Shown here one piece after another: positions 7,991-16,614 of a DNA stretch of 64,000 nt (positions within the stretch are counted from its first letter, which is position 1; each line of letters starts with the position of its first letter). Location of the stretch: contig NZ_VLKT01000031.1 in assembly GCF_007830515.1 (NCBI RefSeq), forward strand, positions 26,873-90,872, written 5' to 3'. The notes below the pieces were generated by a model that ran no database searches, was not told the DNA's origin, and worked only from the letters and a program-made list of their open reading frames with translations. The stretch comes from Mesorhizobium tianshanense. Its GTDB lineage: Bacteria > Pseudomonadota > Alphaproteobacteria > Rhizobiales > Rhizobiaceae. A program made the translations under genes and the position numbers.

Positions 7991-8980
7991 ATGAAACGTA
8001 TCGTTCTCGGCCTTCTGGCCGCAACTGCAATGGTTCTTCCGGCCTTCGCCGCGGACATTCAGCCCGCGCTTCTCTACGATCTCGGCGGCAAGTTCGACAA
8101 GTCGTTCAACGAAGCGTCCTACAATGGCGCCGAAAAGTTCAAGGCCGAAACCGGCATTGCCTATGTGGAATTCGAGGTCAGCAATGCGACCCAGCGCGAG
8201 CAGGCGCTGCGCCGTTTCGCCGAGGATGGCCGCACCCCGATCGTCATGGCAGGCTTTTCCTGGGCGGACGCGCTGGAGAAAATCGCCGTAGAGTTTCCCG
8301 AAACCCAATTCGCCATCATCGACATGGTCGTCGACAAGCCCAATGTCCGCTCCCTCGTCTACAAGGAGCAGGAAGGGTCCTACCTCGTTGGCGTGATGGC
8401 GGCGATGGCCTCGAAGTCCAAGAAAGTCGGCTTCATCGGCGGCATGGACATTCCGCTGATCCGCAGATTCGGCTGCGGCTATGTCGGCGGCGCCAAGGCG
8501 GCCGGCGCGACCGACGTCATCCAGAACATGACTGGCGACACGCCGGCAGCCTGGAACGATCCGGCCAAGGGCGGCGAGATCGCCAAGACGCAGATCGACC
8601 AGGGCGCCGACGTGATCTACGCGGCGGCGGGCGGAACCGGTGTTGGCGTGCTGCAGGCAGCGGCGGATGCCGGCAAGCTCGGCATCGGCGTCGATTCCAA
8701 TCAGAACGGCCTGCAGCCGGGCAAGGTGCTGACCTCCATGGTCAAGCGCGTCGACGTTGCCGTCTACAGTAGCTTTATGGACGCCAAGGACGGCAAGTTC
8801 ACCGCCGGCATCAACGATCTCGGCCTCAAGGAAGGCGGCGTCGACTACGCCATGGACGACAACAACAAGGACCTTGTCGACGATGCAATGAAGGCGGCAG
8901 TCGAAAAGGCCAAGGCCGACATCATCGCGGGTACCGTCAAGGTGCACGACTACATGTCGGACAATGCCTGCCCTTATTGA
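7991..8980 (+). CDS. BMP-family nucleoside-binding lipoprotein-like periplasmic protein
   Basis: Substrate-binding protein of the basic membrane protein (BMP/PnrA/Med) family, 329 residues, which delivers nucleosides to an ABC importer. The first 20 residues form a Sec signal peptide with a likely cut after AFA; there is no lipobox Cys, so it is probably soluble in the periplasm. The family motif GGKFDKSFNE follows soon after the signal and GGTGVGVLQAA lies in the second lobe. The start at 7991 has the only sensible signal peptide. The ATPase and permeases lie 600 bp downstream, separated by a terminator and slyX; the downstream salvage genes (cdd, PNP, deoA) fit nucleoside import. Confidence 0.9.
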   Translation: MKRIVLGLLAATAMVLPAFAADIQPALLYDLGGKFDKSFNEASYNGAEKFKAETGIAYVEFEVSNATQREQALRRFAEDGRTPIVMAGFSWADALEKIAVEFPETQFAIIDMVVDKPNVRSLVYKEQEGSYLVGVMAAMASKSKKVGFIGGMDIPLIRRFGCGYVGGAKAAGATDVIQNMTGDTPAAWNDPAKGGEIAKTQIDQGADVIYAAAGGTGVGVLQAAADAGKLGIGVDSNQNGLQPGKVLTSMVKRVDVAVYSSFMDAKDGKFTAGINDLGLKEGGVDYAMDDNNKDLVDDAMKAAVEKAKADIIAGTVKVHDYMSDNACPY

Positions 8981-9005
8981 TCCACCGACATTGCGGATCT
9001 GATCG

Positions 9006-9037
9006 AAGCCGCCGGGTGAAAGCCCGGCGGCTTTGAC
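9006..9037 (+). terminator. Strong terminator after the BMP-family gene
   Basis: Perfect 10-bp GC-rich stem AGCCGCCGGG / CCCGGCGGCT (9007-9016 with 9023-9032), 6-nt loop, then a T-rich stretch. It separates the binding-protein gene from the transporter core genes and lies just beyond the stop of the convergent slyX, so it may work on both strands. Confidence 0.85.
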
Positions 9038-9050
9038 TTTCTCCGTGGGC

Positions 9051-9260
9051 TCACCAATGCGGCGGCTTGGTCACCGGCACGTCGGGTGCGGCCTGTTCCT
9101 CCAGCGCCAGGAACCGGTCGGTCAGCGCATCGAGCTTGCGCTGCATGCGCTCGATCACCTTCCACTGCTCGGCGATCTGGCCGGACAGTTCCTCGATGGT
9201 CTTCTCCTGCTCGGCGGCGCGGATCTCCAGCGTCGTCAGCCGGTCGGCGGGCATGGTCAT
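9051..9260 (-). CDS. slyX: SlyX family protein
   Basis: Short coiled-coil protein of 69 residues of the SlyX family. The body is a continuous heptad-like helix (TTLEIRAAEQEKTIEELSGQ onward) ending in a Pro-rich tail with the family-typical terminal PPHW. The ATG at 9260 is preferred to a start 111 bp upstream because the upstream residues do not match the family; a GAGG stands about 11 bases before. The molecular function of SlyX is not established. It is inserted, on the opposite strand, between the nucleoside-binding protein and its cognate ABC genes. Confidence 0.85.
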   Translation of the reverse strand: MTMPADRLTTLEIRAAEQEKTIEELSGQIAEQWKVIERMQRKLDALTDRFLALEEQAAPDVPVTKPPHW

Positions 9261-9597
9261 TTTGAAAACCTCGGGTTCCTGCTGCGCAACTCCCAAGAGA
9301 TGCGAATTTTTGGGATTCGACACATTAGAGCGACATGCATCCAATTGGACACACAAAGTGCGCTCTAACACCTACAATCTTCGCATCGCGCTTGCGAACC
9401 GAGGGGCGGCGCAGCAAAATCGAATCCGGTTTTCAGGCCGATGCGATAGCGAATGTGAAGGCTGCGGCCACGTTCGAAATTGACAAGCGCGCGGGGATTT
9501 GTCGAGAGTGGATGCTGCTCCGACCAATTGGCACAAGCGGTGCGTCATGCTAGGCGTTTTGACCAAGCGATAAAAAAATAAGAGTGGGACAGGCTGC
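9261..9597. other. Divergent promoter region with an 8-bp inverted repeat
   Basis: 337 bp between slyX and the nucleoside-transporter ATPase. It holds an exact inverted repeat TTAGAGCG (9325-9332) / CGCTCTAA (9361-9368) enclosing GACATGCATCC; the word GAGCGACATGCAT recurs at 43922, so this looks like a dispersed rhizobial repeat. A possible -35 TTGACA is at 9480-9485. No gene is supported. Confidence 0.5.
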
Positions 9598-11130
9598 ATG
9601 GCGCAAGCCGCAATCGAGCTGATCGGCATCAACAAGAGTTTTGGCGCCGTTCGCGCCAACCGCGACATCAATCTGGAGATCGTGCGCGGCACCATCCACG
9701 GCATTGTCGGCGAGAACGGCGCCGGCAAGTCGACGCTGATGTCGATCCTCTACGGTTTCTATCAGGCCGACAGCGGCGAGATCCGCGTCGGCGGCCAGCC
9801 TGCGTCGATCAAGACGCCCAACGACGCCATCGCGCTCGGCATCGGCATGGTGCATCAGCATTTCATGCTGGTCGACAATTTCACGGTGCTGGAAAACGTC
9901 ATTCTCGGCGCCGAAAGCGATGCGCTGCTGAAGAAGAGCATCGCCAAGGCGCGATCCGAACTGGAACGGCTCGAGCGCGAATACGGGCTGGAGGTCGATC
10001 CCGATGCGATCATCGAGGAGTTGCCGGTCGGCCTGCAGCAGCGTGTCGAAATCCTCAAGGCGCTGTATCGCGGCGCCGAGATCCTGATCCTCGACGAGCC
10101 GACGGGCGTGCTGACGCCTGCCGAGGCCGACCATCTGTTCCGCATCCTCAAGCAGTTGAAGGAACAGGGCAAGACGGTGGTGCTGATCACCCATAAGCTG
10201 CGCGAGATCATGGCGATCACCGACACGGTCTCGGTCATGCGCCAGGGTACGATGGTGGCGACCAGGGAGACCAGGAAGACCACGGTCGAGGAACTGGCCG
10301 AGCTGATGGTCGGGCGCCGCGTGCTGCTCAGGGTGGAGAAGGGCGAGGCAGAGGCCGGCGGCGTCAAGCTCGCGGTCAAGAACCTGACGGTGAAGGATTC
10401 CCGCGGCGTCACCATGGTCGATGACATCTCCTTCGATGTGCGCGCCGGCGAGATCGTCGGCATCGCCGGCGTCGCAGGCAACGGACAATCCGAAATGCTC
10501 GAGGCGATTTCCGGCATCAGGCGCGCCGTCTCGGGTTCCGTCATGCTCGACGGCAAGCCGATCGACCTCACCGGTGCCGCAGATCCCGGCGAACTGCGCG
10601 ACCGCGGTCTCGCCCATGTGCCGGAAGACCGTCATCACGTCGGCCTGGTGCTGGCCTTCGAGGAGAACGAGAATTCGATCCTCGGCTATCATGACGATCC
10701 TCGCTATCTCAGGGGGCCGTTCCTCAACATCGACGCCATCCGCGACGACGCCAGGGACAAGATCACCAAATACGACATCCGCCCGGCGGACTGCCGGCTC
10801 AAGACCGCCAATTTCTCCGGCGGCAACCAGCAGAAGATCGTGCTGGCGCGCGAAATGGAGCAGGATCCGGGTGTGCTGATCGTCGGCCAGCCGACGCGCG
10901 GCGTCGATGTCGGCGCCATCGAATTCATCCACAAGCGCCTCATCGCCATGCGCGACCAGGGCAAGGCGGTGCTGGTGGTGTCGGTCGAGCTGGACGAGAT
11001 CCGCTCGCTTTCCGACCGCATCCTGGTGATGTTTGCCGGCCGCATCGTCGGCGAGCGCGGCCCGGAGGCGACCGAAGGCGAACTCGGCCTGCTGATGGCC
11101 GGTGTCGAGCACCAGGAGGCGGCGCAATGA
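9598..11130 (+). CDS. Nucleoside ABC transporter ATP-binding protein (two ABC domains)
   Basis: Double-ABC ATPase of the sugar/nucleoside importer type (NupA/YufO-like), 510 residues. Domain 1 has Walker A GENGAGKST (38-46), a Q-loop HQHF, and Walker B LILDEP with the Gly-poor signature PVGLQQR. Domain 2 has the degenerate GVAGNGQS loop usual for this family, signature FSGGNQQK and a VLIVGQPTRGVD Walker B region. It starts the second nucleoside transport transcription unit and overlaps the next permease gene by 4 bp (ATGA). It is expected to energise uptake of purine and pyrimidine nucleosides together with the two permeases and the binding protein at 7991. Confidence 0.93.
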   Translation: MAQAAIELIGINKSFGAVRANRDINLEIVRGTIHGIVGENGAGKSTLMSILYGFYQADSGEIRVGGQPASIKTPNDAIALGIGMVHQHFMLVDNFTVLENVILGAESDALLKKSIAKARSELERLEREYGLEVDPDAIIEELPVGLQQRVEILKALYRGAEILILDEPTGVLTPAEADHLFRILKQLKEQGKTVVLITHKLREIMAITDTVSVMRQGTMVATRETRKTTVEELAELMVGRRVLLRVEKGEAEAGGVKLAVKNLTVKDSRGVTMVDDISFDVRAGEIVGIAGVAGNGQSEMLEAISGIRRAVSGSVMLDGKPIDLTGAADPGELRDRGLAHVPEDRHHVGLVLAFEENENSILGYHDDPRYLRGPFLNIDAIRDDARDKITKYDIRPADCRLKTANFSGGNQQKIVLAREMEQDPGVLIVGQPTRGVDVGAIEFIHKRLIAMRDQGKAVLVVSVELDEIRSLSDRILVMFAGRIVGERGPEATEGELGLLMAGVEHQEAAQ

Positions 11131-12266
11131 GCACGCCTTACGCCAAGCTGCCGGCCTGGGCCGATTACGGGCTGATCCCGGTGATCAATCTGTTCGTTGC
11201 CTTCGTCGTCGCTGGCTTTGTCGTGCTTTTGGTTGGAGAAAATCCGTTCCGCGCGGCCGCCGTCCTGGTCGAGGGCGCCTTCGGCCGTGGGCAAGGCATT
11301 GCGTTCACGCTTTTCTACGCCACCACCTTCATCTTCACCGGGCTGTCTGTGGCGGTTGCCGCGCATTGCAGCCTGTTCAACATCGGCGCCGAGGGCCAGG
11401 CCTATGTCGCCGGGCTTGGCGTGGCCATAGTCTGCCTCGCCTTCGACAGCGTGCTGCCGTGGTGGCTGCTCTTTCCGCTGGCGATCATTGGGGCTGCGGC
11501 GGTCGGCGCGCTATGGGCGCTGATCCCGGCCTATCTGCAGGCCAAGCGCGGTTCGCATATCGTCATCACGACGATGATGTTCAATTTCATCGCGTTCTCT
11601 GTCGTGGTCTACCTGCTGGTCGGCGTGCTGAAGCCCGCCAATTCGATGGCGCCGCAGACGCGCACCTTCCTCGACGGCGCGCAACTGCCGAAGCTCAACT
11701 GGATCATCGAGCTGTTCGGCGCCAAGATCCGCTCGGCGCCGTTCAACATCACCTTCCTGCTGGCGCTGGCCATGGCCTTTCTGGTGTGGGTGCTGATCTG
11801 GCGCACCAGGCTCGGCTACGAGATGCGCACCTACGGTCACAGCCCGAAAGCGGCACGCTATGCCGGCATTTCGGAAACCCGCATCATCATCGTCGCCATG
11901 ATGATCTCGGGCGCTCTGGCCGGCATGATGGCGCTCAATCCGACGATGGGCGACCAGCACAATGTCGCGCTCGATTTTGTCTCGGGCGCCGGTTTCGTCG
12001 GCATCGCCGTGGCGCTGATGGGCCGGCTGCACCCGATCGGCATCGTGCTGGCGGCGATCCTGTTCGGCATGCTCTATCAGGGCGGCGCCGAGCTCGCCTT
12101 CGAGATGCCGGCCATCAGCCGCGACATGATCGTCATCATCCAGGGCCTGGTCATCCTGTTCGCCGGCGCGCTCGAGCACATGTTCCGGCCTTATATCCAG
12201 GCGATGTTCGCCTCCATCAGCCCGAGAACGGTCGGCATGGAAGCGGTCAAAGGGAAGGGTGCCTGA
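11127..12266 (+). CDS. Nucleoside ABC transporter permease 1
   Basis: Inner-membrane permease of the branched-chain amino acid/ribose permease superfamily (NupB/YufP type), 379 residues with eight to ten hydrophobic segments. It carries the family motif GAEGQAYVAG around residues 88-97 near the second helix pair and SPKAARYAGI-like EAA loop around residues 237-246. It overlaps the ATPase gene by 4 bp and ends 1 bp before the next permease start, so translation is coupled. It forms a heterodimer with permease 2. Confidence 0.92.
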   Translation: MSTPYAKLPAWADYGLIPVINLFVAFVVAGFVVLLVGENPFRAAAVLVEGAFGRGQGIAFTLFYATTFIFTGLSVAVAAHCSLFNIGAEGQAYVAGLGVAIVCLAFDSVLPWWLLFPLAIIGAAAVGALWALIPAYLQAKRGSHIVITTMMFNFIAFSVVVYLLVGVLKPANSMAPQTRTFLDGAQLPKLNWIIELFGAKIRSAPFNITFLLALAMAFLVWVLIWRTRLGYEMRTYGHSPKAARYAGISETRIIIVAMMISGALAGMMALNPTMGDQHNVALDFVSGAGFVGIAVALMGRLHPIGIVLAAILFGMLYQGGAELAFEMPAISRDMIVIIQGLVILFAGALEHMFRPYIQAMFASISPRTVGMEAVKGKGA

Positions 12267-12267
12267 G

Positions 12268-13239
12268 ATGGATGTCTTCATCGCCATCGTCCAGGTACTG
12301 GACTCGACCATCCGCCTGTCGGTGCCCTTGCTGCTCGCCTGCCTCGCCGGCCTCTATTCGGAGCGGGCCGGCGTCTTCGACATCGGGCTCGAAGGCAAGA
12401 TGCTGGTCGGCGCCTTCGCTGGTGCCGCCGCAGCCTCCGTCTTCCATTCCGCCTATCTCGGCCTCGGCATGGCCATCCTCATCTCGGTCGCCTTCGCGCT
12501 GATCCACGGCTTTGCCTCGATCACCCATCGCGGCAACCAGATCGTCTCCGGCGTGGCGATCAATTTCATCGCCGCCGGATCGACGATCATGCTCGGCCAG
12601 GCCTGGTTCCAGCAAGGTGGTCGCACGCCAGCCTTGGCCTCGGGCGAGCGGTTCGGGGCGATCATCTGGCGCGGCGCGGACGCGGTCAGGGGCGTGCCGA
12701 TCCTCGGACCGATATATTCGGAACTGATCTCCGGCCATTCCGTGCTGGTCTATGTCGCGTTCCTCGCGGTGCCGTTCACCTGGTGGGTGCTGTTCCGCAC
12801 ACGTTTCGGCTTGCGCCTGCGCGCGGTCGGCGAGAACCCGGCCGCGGTCGACACCGCCGGCATCTCGGTCGCCTGGCTGCGCTATCGGGCGCTGATCTGC
12901 ACCGGCGTGCTCACCGGCATCGCCGGCGCCTATCTGTCGATGGTGCAGAATGGCGGCTTCGTGAAGGACATGACCGCCGGCAAGGGCTACATCGCACTGG
13001 CCGCGCTGATCTTCGCCAAGTGGAAGCCGGTCAACGCCATGTTCGCCTGCCTGTTGTTCGGCTTCCTCGACGCGCTGTCGATCCGCCTGCAAGGCACGCC
13101 GCTGCCGCTGATCGGCAAGGTGCCGGTGCAATTCATGCAGGCGCTGCCCTATGTCCTCACCGTCATCCTGCTCGCCGGCTTCATCGGCAAGGCGATCCCG
13201 CCGCGCGCCGGCGGCGTGCCCTATGTCAAGGAACGCTGA
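12268..13239 (+). CDS. Nucleoside ABC transporter permease 2
   Basis: Second permease of the nucleoside importer (NupC/YufQ type), 323 residues, strongly hydrophobic throughout. The family motif DIGLEGKMLVGAF lies near residue 41 and the EAA-type loop GENPAAVDTAGIS near residues 189-201. The ATG at 12268 is preferred to an in-frame GTG at 12259 because AGGGAAGGG stands about 9 bases before it. The 80 bp after the gene are occupied by a dispersed repeat before cdd begins. Confidence 0.9.
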   Translation: MDVFIAIVQVLDSTIRLSVPLLLACLAGLYSERAGVFDIGLEGKMLVGAFAGAAAASVFHSAYLGLGMAILISVAFALIHGFASITHRGNQIVSGVAINFIAAGSTIMLGQAWFQQGGRTPALASGERFGAIIWRGADAVRGVPILGPIYSELISGHSVLVYVAFLAVPFTWWVLFRTRFGLRLRAVGENPAAVDTAGISVAWLRYRALICTGVLTGIAGAYLSMVQNGGFVKDMTAGKGYIALAALIFAKWKPVNAMFACLLFGFLDALSIRLQGTPLPLIGKVPVQFMQALPYVLTVILLAGFIGKAIPPRAGGVPYVKER

Positions 13240-13255
13240 GCATGGCCCCGAACCG

Positions 13256-13308
13256 CGGGTCCGCGTCAGCGAAAAGTGGAAGCCGGTTTTGGGACAAGAT
13301 CATGCGAG
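13256..13308. repeat. Dispersed rhizobial repeat, copy A
   Basis: The stretch AAAAGTGGAAGCCGGTTTT (13272-13290) followed by AGATCATG (13297-13304) is, in inverted orientation, the same pattern as copy B at 15889-15940 (CATGATCT then AAAACCGGTTCCCACTTTT). It fills the gap between permease 2 and cdd. An in-frame ATG at 13242 would translate it as an N-terminal extension of Cdd, which is unlikely. Confidence 0.7.
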
Positions 13309-13319
13309 AGAAAAACCAA

Positions 13320-13712
13320 ATGGCTCATGATCTGTTCGAAGCGGCCAAGGCCGCCATGGCCAAGGCCTATGCGCCCTATTCGAAATTCCCGGTCGGGGCG
13401 GCACTGCGCACCGAGGACGGCCGCGTCTTTGCCGGTGCCAACATCGAGGTCGCGTCCTATCCGGAAGGCTGGTGCGCCGAGACCACCGCGCTCGGCCACT
13501 ATATCATGGGCGGCGGCGGCAGGATCACGGAGATCGCCGTGATCGCCGAGCGCATGGCGAAATGCTCGCCCTGCGGCGGCTGCCGGCAGCGGCTCGCCGA
13601 ATTCTGCCGGCCGGAAACCAAAGTCTATCTGTGCGACAATGGCGGCGTGGTCGAGACCGTGACCATGGGCGAGATGCTGCCCTACGGCTTCCAGGGCGAC
13701 ATTTTGAAATGA
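13320..13712 (+). CDS. cdd: Cytidine deaminase
   Basis: Homotetrameric zinc enzyme that converts cytidine and deoxycytidine to uridine and deoxyuridine in pyrimidine salvage. 130 residues, the normal short form. The zinc site is visible: Cys52 and Glu54 in WCAET, and Cys85 and Cys88 in SPCGGC. The start at 13320 (MAHDLF) gives the family length; the upstream ATG at 13242 only adds residues encoded by a dispersed repeat. The stop overlaps the start of the nucleoside phosphorylase gene (ATGA). Confidence 0.93.
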   Translation: MAHDLFEAAKAAMAKAYAPYSKFPVGAALRTEDGRVFAGANIEVASYPEGWCAETTALGHYIMGGGGRITEIAVIAERMAKCSPCGGCRQRLAEFCRPETKVYLCDNGGVVETVTMGEMLPYGFQGDILK

Positions 13713-14527
13713 AGGAAGCGCTTGATCGTCTCGTCGAAAGGCTGGACGGGCTGGCGCCCGCCACCGCACTTGTGCTGGGTTCGGGGCTTGGGGGGCTTGT
13801 CGACCAGGTCGAGGATCCCGTCCGCATTTCTTATGCCGAATTGCCGGGCTTTCCCAGAAGCGGCGTCACCGGCCATGCCGGCGAGGTGGTGGCGGGACGT
13901 TTTGCCGGCACGCCGGTGCTGATGCTGTCGGGCCGCGCCCACTACTACGAGCACGGCAACGCGGCCGCGATGCGGCCGGCGCTGGAGGTGCTCGCCGGCA
14001 TCGGCATCTCGAAACTGATCCTCACCAATGCCGCCGGCTCGGTCGATCCGGAGATGGGGCCGGGCTCGGTGATGCTGATATCAGACCACATCAATTTCTC
14101 GGGCTCCAACCCGCTGATCGGCGAGCCGAGCGATCGCCGCTTCGTCGGCCTGACCGAAGCCTATGATGCCGGCCTTCGCTCGGCGATCGAAAAGGCCGCC
14201 AAGGCGACGGCTACCGCGCTGCACAAGGGCGTCTATATGTGGTTCTCCGGGCCGTGCTTCGAGACGCCTGCCGAGATCCGCATGGCGCGCATCATGGGTG
14301 CCAACGCCGTCGGCATGTCGACCGTGCCGGAGGTCATCCTCGCCCGTTTCCTTGGCCTGCGCGTCGCCGCCTGTTCGGTCATCACCAACCTCGCTGCCGG
14401 GATGACCGGGGCGGAGCTTTCGCACCAGGAGACCAAGGACATGGCGCCGGTCGGCGGCGCGCGGCTGGCGACCATTCTCCAGCGTGTGTTCCAGGACGGG
14501 TTGCCGGAGAGTAAGGTCCCGGCCTGA
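13709..14527 (+). CDS. Purine nucleoside phosphorylase (trimeric type)
   Basis: Phosphorolyses purine nucleosides to base and (deoxy)ribose-1-phosphate. 272 residues, the length and motifs of the trimeric PNP-I/MTAP class: phosphate-binding GSGLGGL near residues 26-32, SGRAHYYEHG around 73-82, TNAAGS around 109-114, and SGPCFETPAE around residues 179-188. It is coupled to cdd (4-bp overlap) and to deoA (1-bp overlap), so cdd-PNP-deoA form one tightly linked salvage block under the same transcript as the importer. Confidence 0.93.
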   Translation: MKEALDRLVERLDGLAPATALVLGSGLGGLVDQVEDPVRISYAELPGFPRSGVTGHAGEVVAGRFAGTPVLMLSGRAHYYEHGNAAAMRPALEVLAGIGISKLILTNAAGSVDPEMGPGSVMLISDHINFSGSNPLIGEPSDRRFVGLTEAYDAGLRSAIEKAAKATATALHKGVYMWFSGPCFETPAEIRMARIMGANAVGMSTVPEVILARFLGLRVAACSVITNLAAGMTGAELSHQETKDMAPVGGARLATILQRVFQDGLPESKVPA

Positions 14528-15846
14528 TGCTTCCCCAGGAAATCATCCGCAGCAAGCGCGACGGCCACAAGCTGTCGGCGCAGGAGATCGTCAGCTTCAT
14601 CGAAGGCGTGACAGCCGGCACCGTCTCGGACGGGCAGGTCGGGGCCTTCGCCATGGCGGTGTTCTTCAACGGCATGAGCCGCGACGAGGCGGTGGCGCTG
14701 ACGCTTGCCATGCGCGATTCCGGCGACGTGCTCGACTGGTCGGACCTGCCAGGCCCGGTCACCGACAAGCATTCGACAGGCGGCGTCGGCGACAATGTCT
14801 CGCTGATGGTGGCCCCGATCGTCGCCGCCTGCGGCGCCTATGTGCCGATGATTTCCGGTCGCGGCCTCGGCCATACCGGCGGCACGCTGGACAAGATGGA
14901 CGCCATCCCCGGCTACATCAGCCAGCCGGACGTTGCGCGGTTCCGGAAGGTGGTGCTCGAAACGGGCTGCGCCATCATTGGCCAGACTGCCGATCTCGCG
15001 CCCGCCGACCGCAGGCTCTACGCGATCCGCGACGTGACGGGAACCGTCGAATCGGTGCCGCTGATCACCGCCTCGATCCTGTCGAAGAAGCTGGCGGCCG
15101 GCCTGCAGTCGCTGGTGCTCGACGTGAAGGTCGGCAACGGCGCCTTCATGGAGAAGTCGCGCGATGCAGCGGCTCTGGCGAACAGCCTGGTCGAAATCGC
15201 CACTGGTGCCGGCCTGAAGGCCTCGGCGCTGGTCACCGGCATGAACGAGCCATTGGCGTCGGCGGCCGGCAATGCGGTCGAGGTGCGCAATGCCGTCGAT
15301 TTCCTCACCGGCCGCTTCCGCGACCGGCGGCTGGAGGACGTGACGCTGGCGCTGGCCGCGGACATGCTGCAGTTGGCCGGGTTGGTCTCGTCCAACCAGG
15401 ACGGCATGCGGCGCGCCGCCGAGACCCTGGCCGGCGGCGGTGCCGCCGCCGCCTTCGCGCGCATGGTGGCGGCACTAGGCGGTCCGGCCGATTTCGTCGA
15501 GAGGCCGGAAAAACACCTGCCGAAGGCGGCGACGGAGTTTGCGGTGAAGGCGACCGAAAACGGCTTCGTCACCGGCATCGCGACCCGCGACATCGGGCTT
15601 GCGGTGGTCGGGCTTGGCGGCGGGCGCATGCGGCCGGACGACAGGATCGACCATGCGGTCGGCATCACCAGGCTGTTGCCGGTCGGCGCGGAGGTGCAGG
15701 CCGGCGAGGCGCTGGCGCTGGTCCATGCCCGCAATGCCGGGGATGCCGAAGCGGCCGCGGCCGCCGTGCTTTCCGCCTATGCGATCGGCGCCTCGAAGCC
15801 GCCGGCGGAAAAAACCGTCATCCGGCGGATCCTGCCGCGCAGGTAA
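14527..15846 (+). CDS. deoA: Thymidine phosphorylase
   Basis: Converts thymidine and deoxyuridine plus phosphate to base and deoxyribose-1-phosphate. 439 residues, dimeric family of glycosyltransferase-like phosphorylases. Recognisable motifs: DKHSTGGVGDNVSL around residues 80-93 (phosphate and thymidine site) and SGRGLGHTGGTLDKMD around 113-128, the family signature region. The C-terminal pyrimidine-phosphorylase domain is complete. It starts at the last base of the PNP stop codon. A dispersed repeat follows 43 bp after the stop. Confidence 0.95.
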   Translation: MLPQEIIRSKRDGHKLSAQEIVSFIEGVTAGTVSDGQVGAFAMAVFFNGMSRDEAVALTLAMRDSGDVLDWSDLPGPVTDKHSTGGVGDNVSLMVAPIVAACGAYVPMISGRGLGHTGGTLDKMDAIPGYISQPDVARFRKVVLETGCAIIGQTADLAPADRRLYAIRDVTGTVESVPLITASILSKKLAAGLQSLVLDVKVGNGAFMEKSRDAAALANSLVEIATGAGLKASALVTGMNEPLASAAGNAVEVRNAVDFLTGRFRDRRLEDVTLALAADMLQLAGLVSSNQDGMRRAAETLAGGGAAAAFARMVAALGGPADFVERPEKHLPKAATEFAVKATENGFVTGIATRDIGLAVVGLGGGRMRPDDRIDHAVGITRLLPVGAEVQAGEALALVHARNAGDAEAAAAAVLSAYAIGASKPPAEKTVIRRILPRR

Positions 15847-15888
15847 GCCGAACCAACCCGACGGAATCGGAACGGGATCCTGTTGGAC

Positions 15889-15945
15889 CATGATCTCTTC
15901 CGAACCGAAGGTCAGCGAAGCAAAACCGGTTCCCACTTTTTGGGA
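15889..15945. repeat. Dispersed rhizobial repeat, copy B
   Basis: CATGATCT (15889-15896), then AAAACCGGTTCCCACTTTT (15922-15940): the inverted counterpart of copy A at 13272-13304, with 17 of 19 bases of the long word shared. It sits between the convergent deoA and aspartic-protease genes. Confidence 0.7.
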
Positions 15946-15952
15946 CGATGGT

Positions 15953-16516
15953 CTACTGGACAAGCAGCAGCGCGCCGTTTTCGACCTGGTATTTTTCGAG
16001 CCGCTGGAGAAAACTCAGGCCGATCAGATTGGTACGCAGCGCCTTGTCGTCGAGCACCACCGCCTGGACACCGTCGACCGTGATCTTGCCGATCTGCAGG
16101 CGGTCGATCGTCACCAAGGCAGCCCCGATCGCGCCGTTGGCGGTGCTGACCTCGTGGCGGAAGTCCGACGCGTTCAGCGAAATGCCAATCCTGCGTGCCG
16201 TCGAACTGTTGATGGCGACGAGCGTCGCGCCGGTATCGATCATGCCGTCGACCTGACGGCCGTTAAGCTTGAACGCCGACGTGAAATGCCCGCGCGCGTC
16301 TGCCGTGACCACGACCTTGCGTCCGAGCGGCTGCGGCGTCGCCGGTCTGTCGGGAACCGCGGCCAGATTCAGGTCGGTTTGCGCTTCGGCCGCCGGCCTG
16401 GTTGCGACCGCCGATTTCAGCAGGCCATCCAGCATCTGCGGATTCGACTGATAGAGGATCGGGAACGACGCCGACGTTCCGGCGAGCACGCCAAGGATGA
16501 GAAGCTTGCGCAGCAT
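15953..16516 (-). CDS. Membrane-anchored retropepsin-like aspartic protease
   Basis: TIGR02281-type clan AA aspartic protease of 187 residues. An N-terminal hydrophobic segment (residues 4-22) acts as signal anchor, a variable linker follows, and the single retropepsin-like domain occupies about 70-185 with the active-site motif DTGA around residues 92-95. Such half-size proteases must dimerise to form a complete active site. The ATG at 16516 is chosen because the signal anchor then starts properly. The natural substrate is unknown. It ends convergently with deoA and is read in the same direction as upp and add. Confidence 0.82.
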   Translation of the reverse strand: MLRKLLILGVLAGTSASFPILYQSNPQMLDGLLKSAVATRPAAEAQTDLNLAAVPDRPATPQPLGRKVVVTADARGHFTSAFKLNGRQVDGMIDTGATLVAINSSTARRIGISLNASDFRHEVSTANGAIGAALVTIDRLQIGKITVDGVQAVVLDDKALRTNLIGLSFLQRLEKYQVENGALLLVQ

Positions 16517-16614
16517 GGACTGGCCTTCGTGAAGGCCCATGCTTATCGCGACATGGTGTTTGCCGCTTTAACCGGCGCCGAAACCGTGCATTTGCGTAAA
16601 CGATCGGTTAACGG

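Noticed and set aside
9550..11127. 525-codon minus-strand open frame over the nucleoside transporter ATPase
   Set aside because: Antisense shadow; the plus-strand gene has Walker and signature motifs and operon overlaps.
13242..13319. N-terminal extension of cytidine deaminase from an ATG at 13242
   Set aside because: The extra 26 residues are encoded by a dispersed repeat, and the standard family start at 13320 gives the normal length.
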